NCBI RefSeq assembly: GCF_003605645.1
Contig: NZ_QVMU01000001.1
Location: forward strand, 496,001 to 560,000
Source of the DNA: Vibrio sinensis
GTDB taxonomy: Bacteria; Pseudomonadota; Gammaproteobacteria; Enterobacterales; Vibrionaceae
Direction: 5' to 3'
Length of the DNA stretch: 64,000 bases
Shown here: positions 34,741-43,491 of the stretch, in pieces
Layout of the letters: every line of letters begins with the position of its first letter
Position numbering within the stretch: the stretch's first letter is position 1
Program-made: the position numbers and the translations under genes
The notes under the pieces: generated by a model
What the model was told of the DNA's origin: nothing
The model's input: only the letters and a program-made list of their open reading frames with translations
Databases searched by the model: none

Positions 34741-34763
34741 TCAAAAAATTGAGATGAATCGAA

Positions 34764-35669
34764 TTAAAAAACGGATGGTTTACCTTTCATCATACGTAAA
34801 CCCTCACGCTTGATGCATTCTACCAGTGGATTATCAACCATATCGGCACGCCAGATAAATGATAAGGTTCGTTCCATATTGAGATCAGGCACTTTCAAAG
34901 CGACAAGCTCTCCTGATTCGATAAACCGCTCAACGTCTAGATATGGTAAACACGTCAAGTATTGACCATTGGCAACCATGCTACGTAACAAGGGTACGTG
35001 TTCATATTCTCGCCAAACATTCAGATCTTCAATTAAATGATGAATAGAGCTATCAAAAATTTTTCTAGTGCCCGAACCATGTTCTCGCAACACCCATTTA
35101 GCCTGTTCTAACTGAGCTAAACTAACAACTTCTGCCTTAGCAAAAGGATGATGAGAAGAAGCTACAACAGTGAGATGGTCTCGACACCACACTTCTTGCG
35201 ATAAACGGTTATCATCGCAGCGTCCCTCAATAATGCCGAGGTCGTACTTATATTCAAGCACCCCTTGAATAACGCTAGTGGTACTTTCTACCTTTAGGGA
35301 AATACGCATCTCTGGAAAGTCATTATCAACAATACTGATAAGGTCTGGAACAAGGTGTTCTGCTGGTGTTTGACTTGCGCATAATTTGAGATGGCCGCTT
35401 AATAGATGCTGCTCGTAAAAGCCCATTTCTATTTGCTGGGCGTCTTGCAACAAACGCTTCGCTTTCGGCCTCAACCATGTTCCCCAATGGGTTAAGGCCA
35501 TCTGTTTCCCTTGTCGTTCAAACAAAGGTCTTCCTAGCATCTTCTCCAACTGAGCCAACGACATGCTTGTTGCTGACTGGGTTAGGGCTAGCTTATCTGC
35601 AGCGGTACTTACACTTCCGCTATCGGCAACCGCATCAAAAACCGCAAGTTGTTTTAACGAGTAGCGCAT
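34764..35669 (-). CDS. LysR-family regulator (YeiE-like)
   Basis: A 301-residue LysR-type regulator. The winged helix spans residues 2-60 (LKQLAVFDAVADSGSVSTAADKLALTQSATSMSLAQLE), with a LysR substrate-binding domain after it. The helix and length resemble E. coli YeiE, a sulfite-linked regulator, but the ligand here is unknown. AAGGA precedes the ATG at 35669; the open frame to 35759 adds a non-conserved leader. It is divergent from the formate-channel gene, which it may control, and dyads lie in the shared promoter region. Confidence 0.8.
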   Translation of the reverse strand: MRYSLKQLAVFDAVADSGSVSTAADKLALTQSATSMSLAQLEKMLGRPLFERQGKQMALTHWGTWLRPKAKRLLQDAQQIEMGFYEQHLLSGHLKLCASQTPAEHLVPDLISIVDNDFPEMRISLKVESTTSVIQGVLEYKYDLGIIEGRCDDNRLSQEVWCRDHLTVVASSHHPFAKAEVVSLAQLEQAKWVLREHGSGTRKIFDSSIHHLIEDLNVWREYEHVPLLRSMVANGQYLTCLPYLDVERFIESGELVALKVPDLNMERTLSFIWRADMVDNPLVECIKREGLRMMKGKPSVF

Positions 35670-35753
35670 ATTTTTCCTTCCTAGAAAACATTGAAAACTG
35701 AGAAGTTTTTTCAAACATCTCCTTTTTTCGTATTTTACGCCGAACAAATTCCA

Positions 35754-35790
35754 TATCAATATTTTTGATAAGTATTTTAAAAAATATCAA
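35754..35790. promoter_or_regulatory. Dyad repeats in the LysR/focA promoter region
   Basis: TATCAA (35754-35759) and TTGATA (35765-35770) form a perfect dyad with a five-base spacer, and a further TATCAA lies at 35785-35790. The first dyad has the T-N11-A shape used by LysR regulators; TTGAT halves also resemble FNR half-sites, so either protein could bind. Confidence 0.5.
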
Positions 35791-35890
35791 TTTTACCTGA
35801 CGAGCATTCGACCGTAATCTGAATTGGCAGTCAGGAATACTGGCTTGAAACAATAAGGAGTTTTTATGAAAAGTCGATTCAGGAGCCTAT

Positions 35891-37333
35891 ATGTCTTCAG
35901 CCCAAACGAATAACCAATACTTCTCTCCATCCGAGATGATGGCAGAAGCCGAAAAATTTGCTTTAAGTAAAGCAAAGAAAAGTAGCGGCTTAACGCTAAG
36001 TCTTGCAGTAATGGCAGGTGCATTTATTGGTTTAGCATTTTTGTTTTATATCACGGTGACTACGGGAAGCGCCGATGCTGGTTGGGGACTTAGCCGCTTA
36101 GCTGGCGGCATCGCATTCAGTATGGGTTTAATCCTGATTGTTATTTGTGGCGGTGAATTATTCACCAGCTCAGTTTTAACCAGTATTTCCTGGGCGAACA
36201 AGCAAATAACGTTTACCAAAATGGTCACAACATGGGCAAAGGTCTACATCGGAAACTTTATGGGGGCAATGTTATTGCTACTTATCGTTTCGGCAGCTGG
36301 CCTTTATCAATTAGATGGCGGTCAATGGGGTCTTAACGCCTTAAATATCGCTCAACACAAGTTACATCATACACAAGTACAAGCATTTGCTTTAGGTATC
36401 TTATGTAACTTACTGGTTTGTTTAGCCATTTGGTTAACATTCAGTAGTGCAAATGCGATGACGAAAGCAGCAATGACCATTTTACCAGTGGCAATGTTTG
36501 TATCTAGTGGCTTTGAGCACTGTGTTGCAAACATGTTTATGGTCCCGCTAGGCATTGTGATTCAAAACATTGCACCTGAATCATTTTGGCAAGCTATTAA
36601 TGCAACACCGAGTCAGTACGCTGACTTAAACATTACCCAATTTGTTACCGCAAATTTAATCCCTGTCACCCTTGGCAATATTGTCGGTGGAGCAGGCTTG
36701 GTAGGACTGGCGAACTGGAGCATTTATCGCCGTCCGGAACTAAAAGCTACAAACGTAGCAAGCATCACGACCACCACCAATATCATGACAGTTAAGGAAA
36801 ATACTATGAATAGCACAATCATCATCAAAGATATCATGAACACAAACCCAATCACTCTAACTGCGGAAACGCTAACACCTGTTGCTGTTGACACTTTATT
36901 AGACCACCATCTAAGCAGCGCACCGGTGTGTGATGTTGAAGGTCGCTTGGTTGGTATTTTTTCTGCACACGATGTGATGGTTGATTTATGGTGTCAGGAC
37001 TACATTCCTACGATGGATCAAAAAGTCGTCGACCTTATGTCACGTGACGTTGTAGCAATTGATGCTTCAGATAAACTTGTTGATGTAGCGGAATACCTTT
37101 GCATCGATAAAGATCAGCTATACCCAACCACTAGCATGGGTATCGCTACACGATTTTCAACGCTCTCTTTAGAAGAGCGTGCCAAATCCATGAAAGTGAG
37201 TAAACCACGTATATTACCAGTCCTTGAAAATGGTCAATTCGTTGGTGTCGTCACTAGAGAGGATGTTCTCGCTTCACTACGCTCTGTTTACGGCGAAAGA
37301 ATGACCGTAATCCAGGAGCGTGCGACAGCATAA
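35891..37333 (+). CDS. focA: Formate/nitrite-family channel fused to a CBS pair
   Basis: A 480-residue fusion. Residues 1-280 are a formate/nitrite channel with six spans (GGELFTSSVLTSISW, GNIVGGAGLVGLANW); it moves formate across the inner membrane in FocA-like proteins. Residues about 310-475 form a CBS-domain pair (IIIKDIMNTNPITLTAETLTP, VVDLMSRDVVAIDASDKLVD, ILPVLENGQFVGVVTREDVLASL) that may bind adenine nucleotides and gate the channel. In the linker an in-frame ATG at 36806 has AAGGAA six bases upstream, so a separate CBS polypeptide could also be made. FocA rather than NirC is assigned by overall feel; the substrate is unproven. Confidence 0.82.
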   Translation: MSSAQTNNQYFSPSEMMAEAEKFALSKAKKSSGLTLSLAVMAGAFIGLAFLFYITVTTGSADAGWGLSRLAGGIAFSMGLILIVICGGELFTSSVLTSISWANKQITFTKMVTTWAKVYIGNFMGAMLLLLIVSAAGLYQLDGGQWGLNALNIAQHKLHHTQVQAFALGILCNLLVCLAIWLTFSSANAMTKAAMTILPVAMFVSSGFEHCVANMFMVPLGIVIQNIAPESFWQAINATPSQYADLNITQFVTANLIPVTLGNIVGGAGLVGLANWSIYRRPELKATNVASITTTTNIMTVKENTMNSTIIIKDIMNTNPITLTAETLTPVAVDTLLDHHLSSAPVCDVEGRLVGIFSAHDVMVDLWCQDYIPTMDQKVVDLMSRDVVAIDASDKLVDVAEYLCIDKDQLYPTTSMGIATRFSTLSLEERAKSMKVSKPRILPVLENGQFVGVVTREDVLASLRSVYGERMTVIQERATA

Positions 37334-37372
37334 TACTGCGCTTGAAACGACGAACCTTTACTTCATAAGACC

Positions 37373-37397
37373 AAGCCCCACAATGTGGGGCTTTTTT
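37373..37397 (+). terminator. Rho-independent terminator after the formate-channel gene
   Basis: AAGCCCCAC (37373-37381) and GTGGGGCTT (37385-37393) pair around AAT, followed by T residues. Confidence 0.9.
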
Positions 37398-37454
37398 GTT
37401 ATTCAACTCATTAGTTATAGAGCGAACTCTTCAACTAAATTCACTATTTAGTCG

Positions 37455-38024
37455 TTATTTTTTGACACCTTCAACATGTAGTTCCATATCAACGTAACTT
37501 GAATCACCCATAACTTGGATATTGTAATCGGCTAACTCAAGGCGAGTTGTACCATAAAATCCAGCACGTTCCCCACCCCAAGGGTCTTGACCTGCGCCAA
37601 TGAACTGTGCTTCGATTACGATAGGCTTAGTTACACCATGTAAGTTCAAGTCTCCCATTACTTCTAACTTTCCGTCACCTTGGTCGACAACACTGGTACT
37701 TGTAAAGGTAGCCGTTGAATACTTTGATGAATCAATAAAGTCTGAGCTGCGAATGTGCTTATCACGTTCTGCATGATTTGAGTCCAAACTACGAGTATCG
37801 ACATTAACAACCACTGTTGATGCAGCAACGTTCGCTGGGTCATAAGAGAACTGGCCATCGAATTTATTGAAACGTCCTTGGATAAAACTGTAACCCAAGT
37901 GGCTTACTTTAAAATTAATTGAGGCATGGGCCCCCTTAGTATCTATATTATAATCCGCTGCGCTCGCATTTAATGGCAATGCCATTGCCATCGCTAGTCC
38001 TGTAGCTAAAATTGTCTTTTTCAT
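37455..38024 (-). CDS. yceI: YceI-family periplasmic protein
   Basis: A 189-residue protein with a signal peptide (LATGLAMAMALPLNASA) and the YceI lipocalin-like barrel (YNIDTKGAHASINFKVSHLGYSFIQGRFNKFDG). YceI proteins bind polyisoprenoid lipids such as quinones and are often base-induced. Its ATG overlaps the cytochrome b561 stop by 4 bp, so the two form an operon as yceJ-yceI do in E. coli. Confidence 0.92.
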   Translation of the reverse strand: MKKTILATGLAMAMALPLNASAADYNIDTKGAHASINFKVSHLGYSFIQGRFNKFDGQFSYDPANVAASTVVVNVDTRSLDSNHAERDKHIRSSDFIDSSKYSTATFTSTSVVDQGDGKLEVMGDLNLHGVTKPIVIEAQFIGAGQDPWGGERAGFYGTTRLELADYNIQVMGDSSYVDMELHVEGVKK

Positions 38025-38569
38025 TTTTTCACTCCTATCATTTTGCGTAGCGTGTTGTCTTTATCAATAATGTGATGCTTTATAGCAGCCAGTGCGTGTA
38101 CACTCGCCATAATGATTAATATCCAAGCGGCATAAAAATGTACTTCGCCAGCAATATCAGCCTGTCCCTCAAATAGAGCACCTGCACCAGGCACGCTGAA
38201 CCAGTCGAAAACATCGATACTTCTGCCATCTTCTGTCGAAATTAAATATCCTGAAGCTAATAAGATGAAAATCACCCAATACATTAAGGTATGAACCAAT
38301 TTCGCTAACATGATTTCATACGTTTTCCCCTCAACCTTTGGTGACAGCGTCACTGCTTTCCAAATTAAGCGAAACAACGTCAAAGCCGCGAAAAGTATGC
38401 CGATTGACTTATGCCAATGAGGGGCAGTTCGGTACCATTCGCTATAATAAGATAAATCGACCATCCAGAGACCGACAGCAAACATAGCAATCACTACTAT
38501 GGCTGAGAGCCAATGAATCATTTTGGCGATTAAGTTGTACTGGGTTGGCATTTCAGTTCTGGTGCTCAT
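38021..38569 (-). CDS. Cytochrome b561-type membrane protein (YceJ)
   Basis: About 182 residues with four membrane spans and the heme-ligand histidines of the prokaryotic b561 family (MIHWLSAIVVIAMFAVGLWM, PHWHKSIGILFAALTLFRLIW, LVHTLMYWVIFI, HFYAAWILIIMASVHALAAIKHH). It probably passes electrons between quinol and a periplasmic partner such as YceI. ATG 38569 is better placed than ATG 38578 relative to a GGA run, and the alternative adds three residues. A matS site lies in its coding sequence. Confidence 0.87.
   Translation of the reverse strand: MSTRTEMPTQYNLIAKMIHWLSAIVVIAMFAVGLWMVDLSYYSEWYRTAPHWHKSIGILFAALTLFRLIWKAVTLSPKVEGKTYEIMLAKLVHTLMYWVIFILLASGYLISTEDGRSIDVFDWFSVPGAGALFEGQADIAGEVHFYAAWILIIMASVHALAAIKHHIIDKDNTLRKMIGVKK
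38341..38353. other. matS site (MatP binding site)
   Basis: GTGACAGCGTCAC fits the matS consensus exactly. It lies inside the cytochrome b561 gene, about 26 kb right of dif. Confidence 0.82.
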
Positions 38570-38829
38570 TTCAATCATCCATTGCTATACAGCGAATAAA
38601 AAGTGCTGCCACTCTCTTTGCAACATAGTATTTACTATTTTATACACGAGTGAAACAAAGTAAGCTCGATGAACTTGTTCGATTTTTTTGACTAAGTGAT
38701 AGAGGTTCAAACTTTGATATAAAATCAATGATTAACGCAAGAGAAATTAAGAATTAGAGACGACATATAGAATGGGTAATGAAGCCCAAATGAGCTTCAC
38801 TGCCAAAGGTGAGAAAAGTCTTTGATAAG

Positions 38830-39078
38830 TTAAAATTTACTAATTTGTTCGATTTCATAGATTTCATCGGCTATCGTTTGCATTTTTCGTTCGTAGATCA
38901 TTTGAGCATCCGCTAGACCTTTGTTATAAATCGCTGCACCGAATGTTGCTATCATGTAGTCGAGTAAGAATTCACTGTCAAATTGACCGATTTCAACATC
39001 TAACTCGCTTTCTAGATACTCTTGTAATTGACTCGCCATCGCGTGTTTTTGTTGTGATGTAAATTCAATCTTAGACAT
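38830..39078 (-). CDS. DUF2164 small protein
   Basis: An 82-residue, helical, acidic protein of the DUF2164 family (FDSEFLLDYMIATFGAAIYNKGLADAQMIYERK). The function is unknown; members are common in proteobacteria. There is no membrane span. It is followed by about 250 bp before the cytochrome operon. Confidence 0.82.
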   Translation of the reverse strand: MSKIEFTSQQKHAMASQLQEYLESELDVEIGQFDSEFLLDYMIATFGAAIYNKGLADAQMIYERKMQTIADEIYEIEQISKF

Positions 39079-39194
39079 AAAGCATTATTACTCCCTGATA
39101 TTTCGTAGAATTAGTATCACTAACCTTTACCTTGCATGGTAACCTACTCTTCAATTTTATATATCATCATTTTATTCATCTTGGGAGAGTTGCC

Positions 39195-39830
39195 TTGCTA
39201 TTGGATACGCTAATTCAAAGTGTCAATGAATTTCAGGCTGACTGTATGTCACTGTGTGAAAAGCATTATCCAACAATACATAATCGAGGCATGAGTGAAC
39301 ATCATCTTGGTATCGCTTTCGCCAGGCGTCTATCAAGAACTCTCACGGAATTTGGCCATCACTGTGAGTATGCTCCAATCGAAACCCACTCTCATAATGA
39401 CAATCCACACCATTACCGCGTTTCTTCCGACGCAGGCACTGTATGGATATTGACCTTTCATCTCGTTAGTGCAGGGAGTTCTTGTCGACGTAAATTATTT
39501 AAAGAAGTGGCACAATGGCAAGCAGAGAATGCTTATGCAATTCAACCTAACGATCTACTCTTATTACTCACCGATCATTGGATTACCCGCAGTAAACAAA
39601 GTCGAGAACTGATCCACTGGTGGACAGGTCGACTTCCTGACGACATTGATCAATATGTAGCACAAGGGATCAGCTTATTTGAGGGAGATTCGCACCTTTC
39701 AAGTACTTTGGAACAATATTTTTCCATTAGCCCATACTATGTTAAATACACACATCCACTGCGCCGCTCTGCTGACAAACAAGCGGTTAGAAAGTACGTT
39801 CAACTGTTTTCCGTCGTTGAACTCAGTTAA
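39195..39830 (+). CDS. Protein of unknown function, 211 residues
   Basis: I do not recognise this protein. It is soluble, rich in His, Trp and Leu, with a C-terminal part (LLLLLTDHWITRSKQSRELIHWWTGRLPDDIDQY) that looks like a conserved helical core. The TTG start at 39195 is chosen because GGGAGAG (39183-39189) lies five bases upstream; an ATG at 39132 would add 21 residues without a ribosome site. It stands alone, divergent from the DUF2164 gene. Confidence 0.7.
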   Translation: MLLDTLIQSVNEFQADCMSLCEKHYPTIHNRGMSEHHLGIAFARRLSRTLTEFGHHCEYAPIETHSHNDNPHHYRVSSDAGTVWILTFHLVSAGSSCRRKLFKEVAQWQAENAYAIQPNDLLLLLTDHWITRSKQSRELIHWWTGRLPDDIDQYVAQGISLFEGDSHLSSTLEQYFSISPYYVKYTHPLRRSADKQAVRKYVQLFSVVELS

Positions 39831-40229
39831 CACTCAATCGAGTGTTTTGGCTTCGATTTTAGATTTGGTTTAAACGAACAAATTTCCCAACCCCTCCTTG
39901 ATTGCGCCTCAAGTCCCAACTAAACGAAGTACAATTTGCCCGTCAACATATGAGATATACATCCAAATTTCAGTTTGTTATCGCTCAATATACTGTATTT
40001 TGTTTCAGTTAAAATTTATTGTTAATTTAGAATTGGTTAGCGAATAATCATATTTATTTTGAATGATATTCTTATTTTTGAAGCAATATCAAACTTTTAC
40101 TAAATCGACTGATTTAACGTATTAAAAAAAAGGTTATTGCGTTGACAGAAATGCGACGGCGTCAATATTATGTCACGAAATTATCATACCGTATTGATGT
40201 AGTACGATTATCTAAGGCTGATTGTTTCA
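39831..40229. other. Intergenic region upstream of the EAL gene
   Basis: About 400 AT-rich bases without a supported gene, repeat or clear hairpin; it presumably holds the EAL gene promoter. Confidence 0.55.
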
Positions 40230-41024
40230 ATGCTCCTGTCTACTCAACAACAGTTTCAAGCCTGTATCTCATCCTGTGAAGATGGGCAGCTCATTGCTCA
40301 TTACAAAATGTTCACTCTACGTAGCGTATATCAGCCTATCTTTAACAGTAAGCCACAAATCATTGGCGTTGAAGCTTTGGTTCGTATTACTCATGACAAC
40401 AAAAAACAAATAAGGCCCGATCTATTTTTCCATTCTGATACTTATTCAATGGAAGATAAGATTAATGTTGAACGCTTAAGCCGCGTTATCCATATTCGAA
40501 ACTTTGCCCAGTCAAAGTATAAAAACCTCCGTCTATTTCTCAATCTACTTCCCTCTGTTGGAGAGTATTTTGCTGCTGAGGATATGAAAACGAGTCTTCT
40601 CAATCAACGCCTTAAAGATCTCGATATCAGTACATCACAATTAGTCATGGAAGTTGTTGAGCTAGACGCTTGTAACGAAACATCTTTGAAATACGCCATG
40701 CAGAACCTTGAGAAGAATGGATTTAGTATTGCCATTGATGACTATGGCACTAGAGCTTCTACAAAAGAGCGTGTAACGACGATAAAGCCAAGCATCATCA
40801 AAATTGATCGATCTCTTATGCTAGGTTATATGACTGGAAATCACTCTCCTCTATTAAATGCTATTGAATTAGCGCAGAAAATTAATTCCGAAATTGTTGT
40901 CGAGGGCATTGAGTCTCAAGAGCAGTTGGATGCTATGCTAAAATTAAACATTGATATGTTTCAAGGGTATTTCCTTGCCATGCCTGAGCCAATCCCCGGT
41001 TTATGTGTGTTTGAGATAGCTTGA
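40230..41024 (+). CDS. Stand-alone EAL-domain protein (c-di-GMP phosphodiesterase candidate)
   Basis: A 264-residue protein that is almost all one EAL domain. The signature is EALVR (residues 48-52), with QPIF before it, then MEVVE, IDDYGT (in place of DDFGTG), KIDRSL, VVEGIES and a final QGYFLAMP. Most metal and substrate residues are kept, so hydrolysis of c-di-GMP is likely, though the altered DDYGTRAS loop and the asparagine-containing LNLLPS segment should be checked. No sensory domain is fused. Confidence 0.85.
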   Translation: MLLSTQQQFQACISSCEDGQLIAHYKMFTLRSVYQPIFNSKPQIIGVEALVRITHDNKKQIRPDLFFHSDTYSMEDKINVERLSRVIHIRNFAQSKYKNLRLFLNLLPSVGEYFAAEDMKTSLLNQRLKDLDISTSQLVMEVVELDACNETSLKYAMQNLEKNGFSIAIDDYGTRASTKERVTTIKPSIIKIDRSLMLGYMTGNHSPLLNAIELAQKINSEIVVEGIESQEQLDAMLKLNIDMFQGYFLAMPEPIPGLCVFEIA

Positions 41025-41337
41025 CCCCCGCTCGCTCTAAACACAATTTTCTTCCTACTCTCCTTTGATTACTACTTAATCATTGTTCTTACCGAAAAAG
41101 TCGTCCGATTTTAAAAGGACGGCTTATTTGCATATCTAGCTTGCCGCATCGAAGTAATACTTGAGCAACGTCAAGTTAACAACACTTTCATCTAAATTTA
41201 GCATCAAATTTAATTTATTGTTTCAGATCATTAGATGGATAAGTTTTGCTCGTGCTACAGATTGGATTTAGGTAAATTCTATTCACACTTTGATACGGAT
41301 TTTTATAATTTTTCACTAATCTCCAAGGGATTTATCT
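41025..41337. other. Intergenic region between the EAL gene and dcuC
   Basis: 313 bases. It holds the terminator at 41097-41128 and the dcuC promoter region, including a TATAAT-like run near 41310 and a TTGAT half-site upstream of it; nothing else was seen. Confidence 0.55.
41097..41128 (+). terminator. Terminator between the EAL gene and dcuC
   Basis: AAG(T)CGTCC and GGACGGCTT can pair around a 10-base A/T loop with one mismatch, followed by ATTTG; a moderate hairpin. Confidence 0.65.
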
Positions 41338-42705
41338 ATGCTTGAACTGGTAATAGGCTTAGTTGTCACCATTGCGGTCGGCTATTTTATTGTCAAAGGA
41401 TATAAGGCGGCGGGTGTTCTTCTTACCGCTGGTATTACTTTACTACTGTTAACTGGCTTACTTGGCCATACTATATTGCCTGCAAAAATTGCCTCTACTG
41501 GTAACATGTTGACCGATTCACTTGAATACGTGAAATATATGCTTCAATACCGTGGCGGCGGTTTAGGTATGCAAATCATGTTGTTGTGTGGTTTTGCTTC
41601 TTACATGACGCATATAGGCGCAAATAACGTTGTAGTGAAACAGTTCTCTAAACCTCTCGCCTTTATCAAATCACCTTATGTGTTACTCGTTGCTGCCTAT
41701 ATCGTCGCATGTTTAATGTCATTAGCTGTAAGTTCGGCAACCGGTCTAGGTGTTCTATTGATGGCAACCCTATTCCCTATGATGACAGCGATGGGCATAT
41801 CTCGCCCTGCGGCCGTTGCTGTATGTGCTTCACCGGCAGCGATCATCTTGTCACCAACGTCAGGTGATGTGGTCATTGCAGCAGAAAAATCAGGTTTGCC
41901 TTTGCATGTCTTTGCTGTCGAGACTGTATTGCCAGTTTCTATCTGTGCCATTATCGTCATGGCCGCTGCTGCATACTTCTGGAACAAGTACTTGGACCAA
42001 AAAGAAAACACACCGATGGAACGAATCGATGTGTCAGAAATTGAAGTTAAAGCACCAAGCTACTATGCGATCCTGCCATTTCTACCAATTGTTGGTGTTT
42101 TCCTGTTCAATGGTTCAACTATCCCAGGCTTAGAGCTCGATATTTACACCATCGTTGTATTGTCCATTTTTACTGGTGCAATAATTGATTACGTTACGAA
42201 ACGTTTTGATGGGAAATCAACGTTAGAAGATCTGGAATCTTGTTATGAGGGGATGGCTGACGCATTTAAAGGCGTAGTCATGCTATTGGTTGCCGCGGGC
42301 GTGTTTGCCCAAGGCTTGATGTCTATTGGCGCGATTGACAATCTGCTACATCTCGCGGAAACAGCGGGCGCAGGTGGTATTGCTCTGATGTTAATCTTAA
42401 CCGGCTTAACCGTTGCTGCAGCTATCGCTACCGGCTCAGGTAATGCACCTTTCTACGCATTTGTTGAACTAGCACCATCACTTGCCGCTAAAATGGGACT
42501 TAACCCTGCGTTCTTGATTATCCCTATGCTTCAAGCTTCAAACCTTGGCCGTACGATCTCTCCTGTATCAGGTGTTATCGTTGCGACTTCTGGTATGGGT
42601 AAAATCAGTCCATTTGAAGTGGTAAAACGTACATCTGTACCTGTTCTAGGTGGTTTGATCACGGTAATTGTCGGCACCATGATTCTTGTTCCTATGTCAG
42701 TATAA
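41338..42705 (+). CDS. dcuC: Anaerobic C4-dicarboxylate transporter DcuC
   Basis: A 455-residue protein with about 12 spans of the DcuC family (MSLAVSSATGLGVLLMATLFPMM, ASPAAIILSPTSGDVVIAAEKSG, AAIATGSGNAPFYAFVELAP). It exchanges or exports succinate and related C4-dicarboxylates, mainly without oxygen. The C-terminal segment SNLGRTISPVSGVIVATSGMG is typical. It precedes narQP and nap, which fits anaerobic growth. Confidence 0.92.
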   Translation: MLELVIGLVVTIAVGYFIVKGYKAAGVLLTAGITLLLLTGLLGHTILPAKIASTGNMLTDSLEYVKYMLQYRGGGLGMQIMLLCGFASYMTHIGANNVVVKQFSKPLAFIKSPYVLLVAAYIVACLMSLAVSSATGLGVLLMATLFPMMTAMGISRPAAVAVCASPAAIILSPTSGDVVIAAEKSGLPLHVFAVETVLPVSICAIIVMAAAAYFWNKYLDQKENTPMERIDVSEIEVKAPSYYAILPFLPIVGVFLFNGSTIPGLELDIYTIVVLSIFTGAIIDYVTKRFDGKSTLEDLESCYEGMADAFKGVVMLLVAAGVFAQGLMSIGAIDNLLHLAETAGAGGIALMLILTGLTVAAAIATGSGNAPFYAFVELAPSLAAKMGLNPAFLIIPMLQASNLGRTISPVSGVIVATSGMGKISPFEVVKRTSVPVLGGLITVIVGTMILVPMSV

Positions 42706-42763
42706 GAACGCCGTCATCTCTACATCATTTAGAGAACATGGTTAAACATAATAGTGATATTAA

Positions 42764-42786
42764 AAAAGGGGCCTTAGGCCCCTTTT
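42764..42786. terminator. Terminator after dcuC
   Basis: AAAAGGGGCC and GGCCCCTTTT pair around TTA and are flanked by A and T runs on both sides, so it may act in both directions; the convergent narP gene ends 76 bp away. Confidence 0.9.
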
Positions 42787-42861
42787 CTGTTTTAACTGAT
42801 TGTATAACTGGTTTAAACAATTGTATTACTAGATTTAATCTGTCGAAGCGTTTATCGCGTC

Positions 42862-43491
42862 TTAATCACCAAATCGTTCAAGATAAAGCACGGTTGCAGC
42901 GGTACGTGAAGGAACTTTCAATTTTCGTAACAAGCTCTTCATGTGTACTTTTACTGTCGCTTCTGAGATAAATAACACATCAGCTATCTGTTTATTTCTC
43001 AATCCTTTAGCCACTTGCTGGAGAATTTGAGTCTCTCGTTCTGTTAACTCATCAAATACATTCACGGTATCGCCACGTTCAGCAATATACTCAAGAACTT
43101 CCTTACTATAAGCTTTATCTCCCTTAAGGCACTGCTTTAGTAAAGAAACCAATTCATCGGGCTCCGTATCTTTCAATAGATAACCATCCGCACCCGCTTT
43201 AACAATCGCATCAATATCGGCACCACTGTCAGAAACGGTCAGAATCACGATCAGTGCATCACAGCCATCAGTACGCAATGCCTTAAGAGTATCTAATCCA
43301 GACATCCCTTTCATATTTAGATCAAGGAGCACTAAATCAGGATTACTTTCATGGTTTTTAGCCACGGCTTCAGCGCCTGAACTTGCTTCTTCAATCACTT
43401 CAAATTCAGGTTCAAAGCTCAATAATTGATTGAGCCCGCTACGCATGAGGGGATGGTCATCCACCAGCATGACTCTACACTTTGTCGACAT
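42862..43491 (-). CDS. narP: Nitrate/nitrite response regulator NarP
   Basis: A 209-residue NarL/FixJ-type regulator. The receiver has Asp 11, Asp 12 and the phosphorylated Asp 57 (LVLLDLNMKGMSGLD) and a lysine in YLLKDTEPDEL; the C-terminal LuxR-type helix-turn-helix reads LTERETQILQQVAKGLRNKQIADVLFISEATVKVHMKSLLRKL. The ATG at 43491 has AGGAAG ahead of it and lies 17 bp inside the narQ end. With NarQ it should control the nap operon 2 kb away. Confidence 0.92.
   Translation of the reverse strand: MSTKCRVMLVDDHPLMRSGLNQLLSFEPEFEVIEEASSGAEAVAKNHESNPDLVLLDLNMKGMSGLDTLKALRTDGCDALIVILTVSDSGADIDAIVKAGADGYLLKDTEPDELVSLLKQCLKGDKAYSKEVLEYIAERGDTVNVFDELTERETQILQQVAKGLRNKQIADVLFISEATVKVHMKSLLRKLKVPSRTAATVLYLERFGD

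Larger units (their letters stand above)
34447..34763. other. Intergenic region upstream of DUF1097
   Basis: 317 bases without a gene. It holds the CRP-like site at 34508-34523 and, at its right end, the terminator of the LysR gene (34708-34740). Confidence 0.6.
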
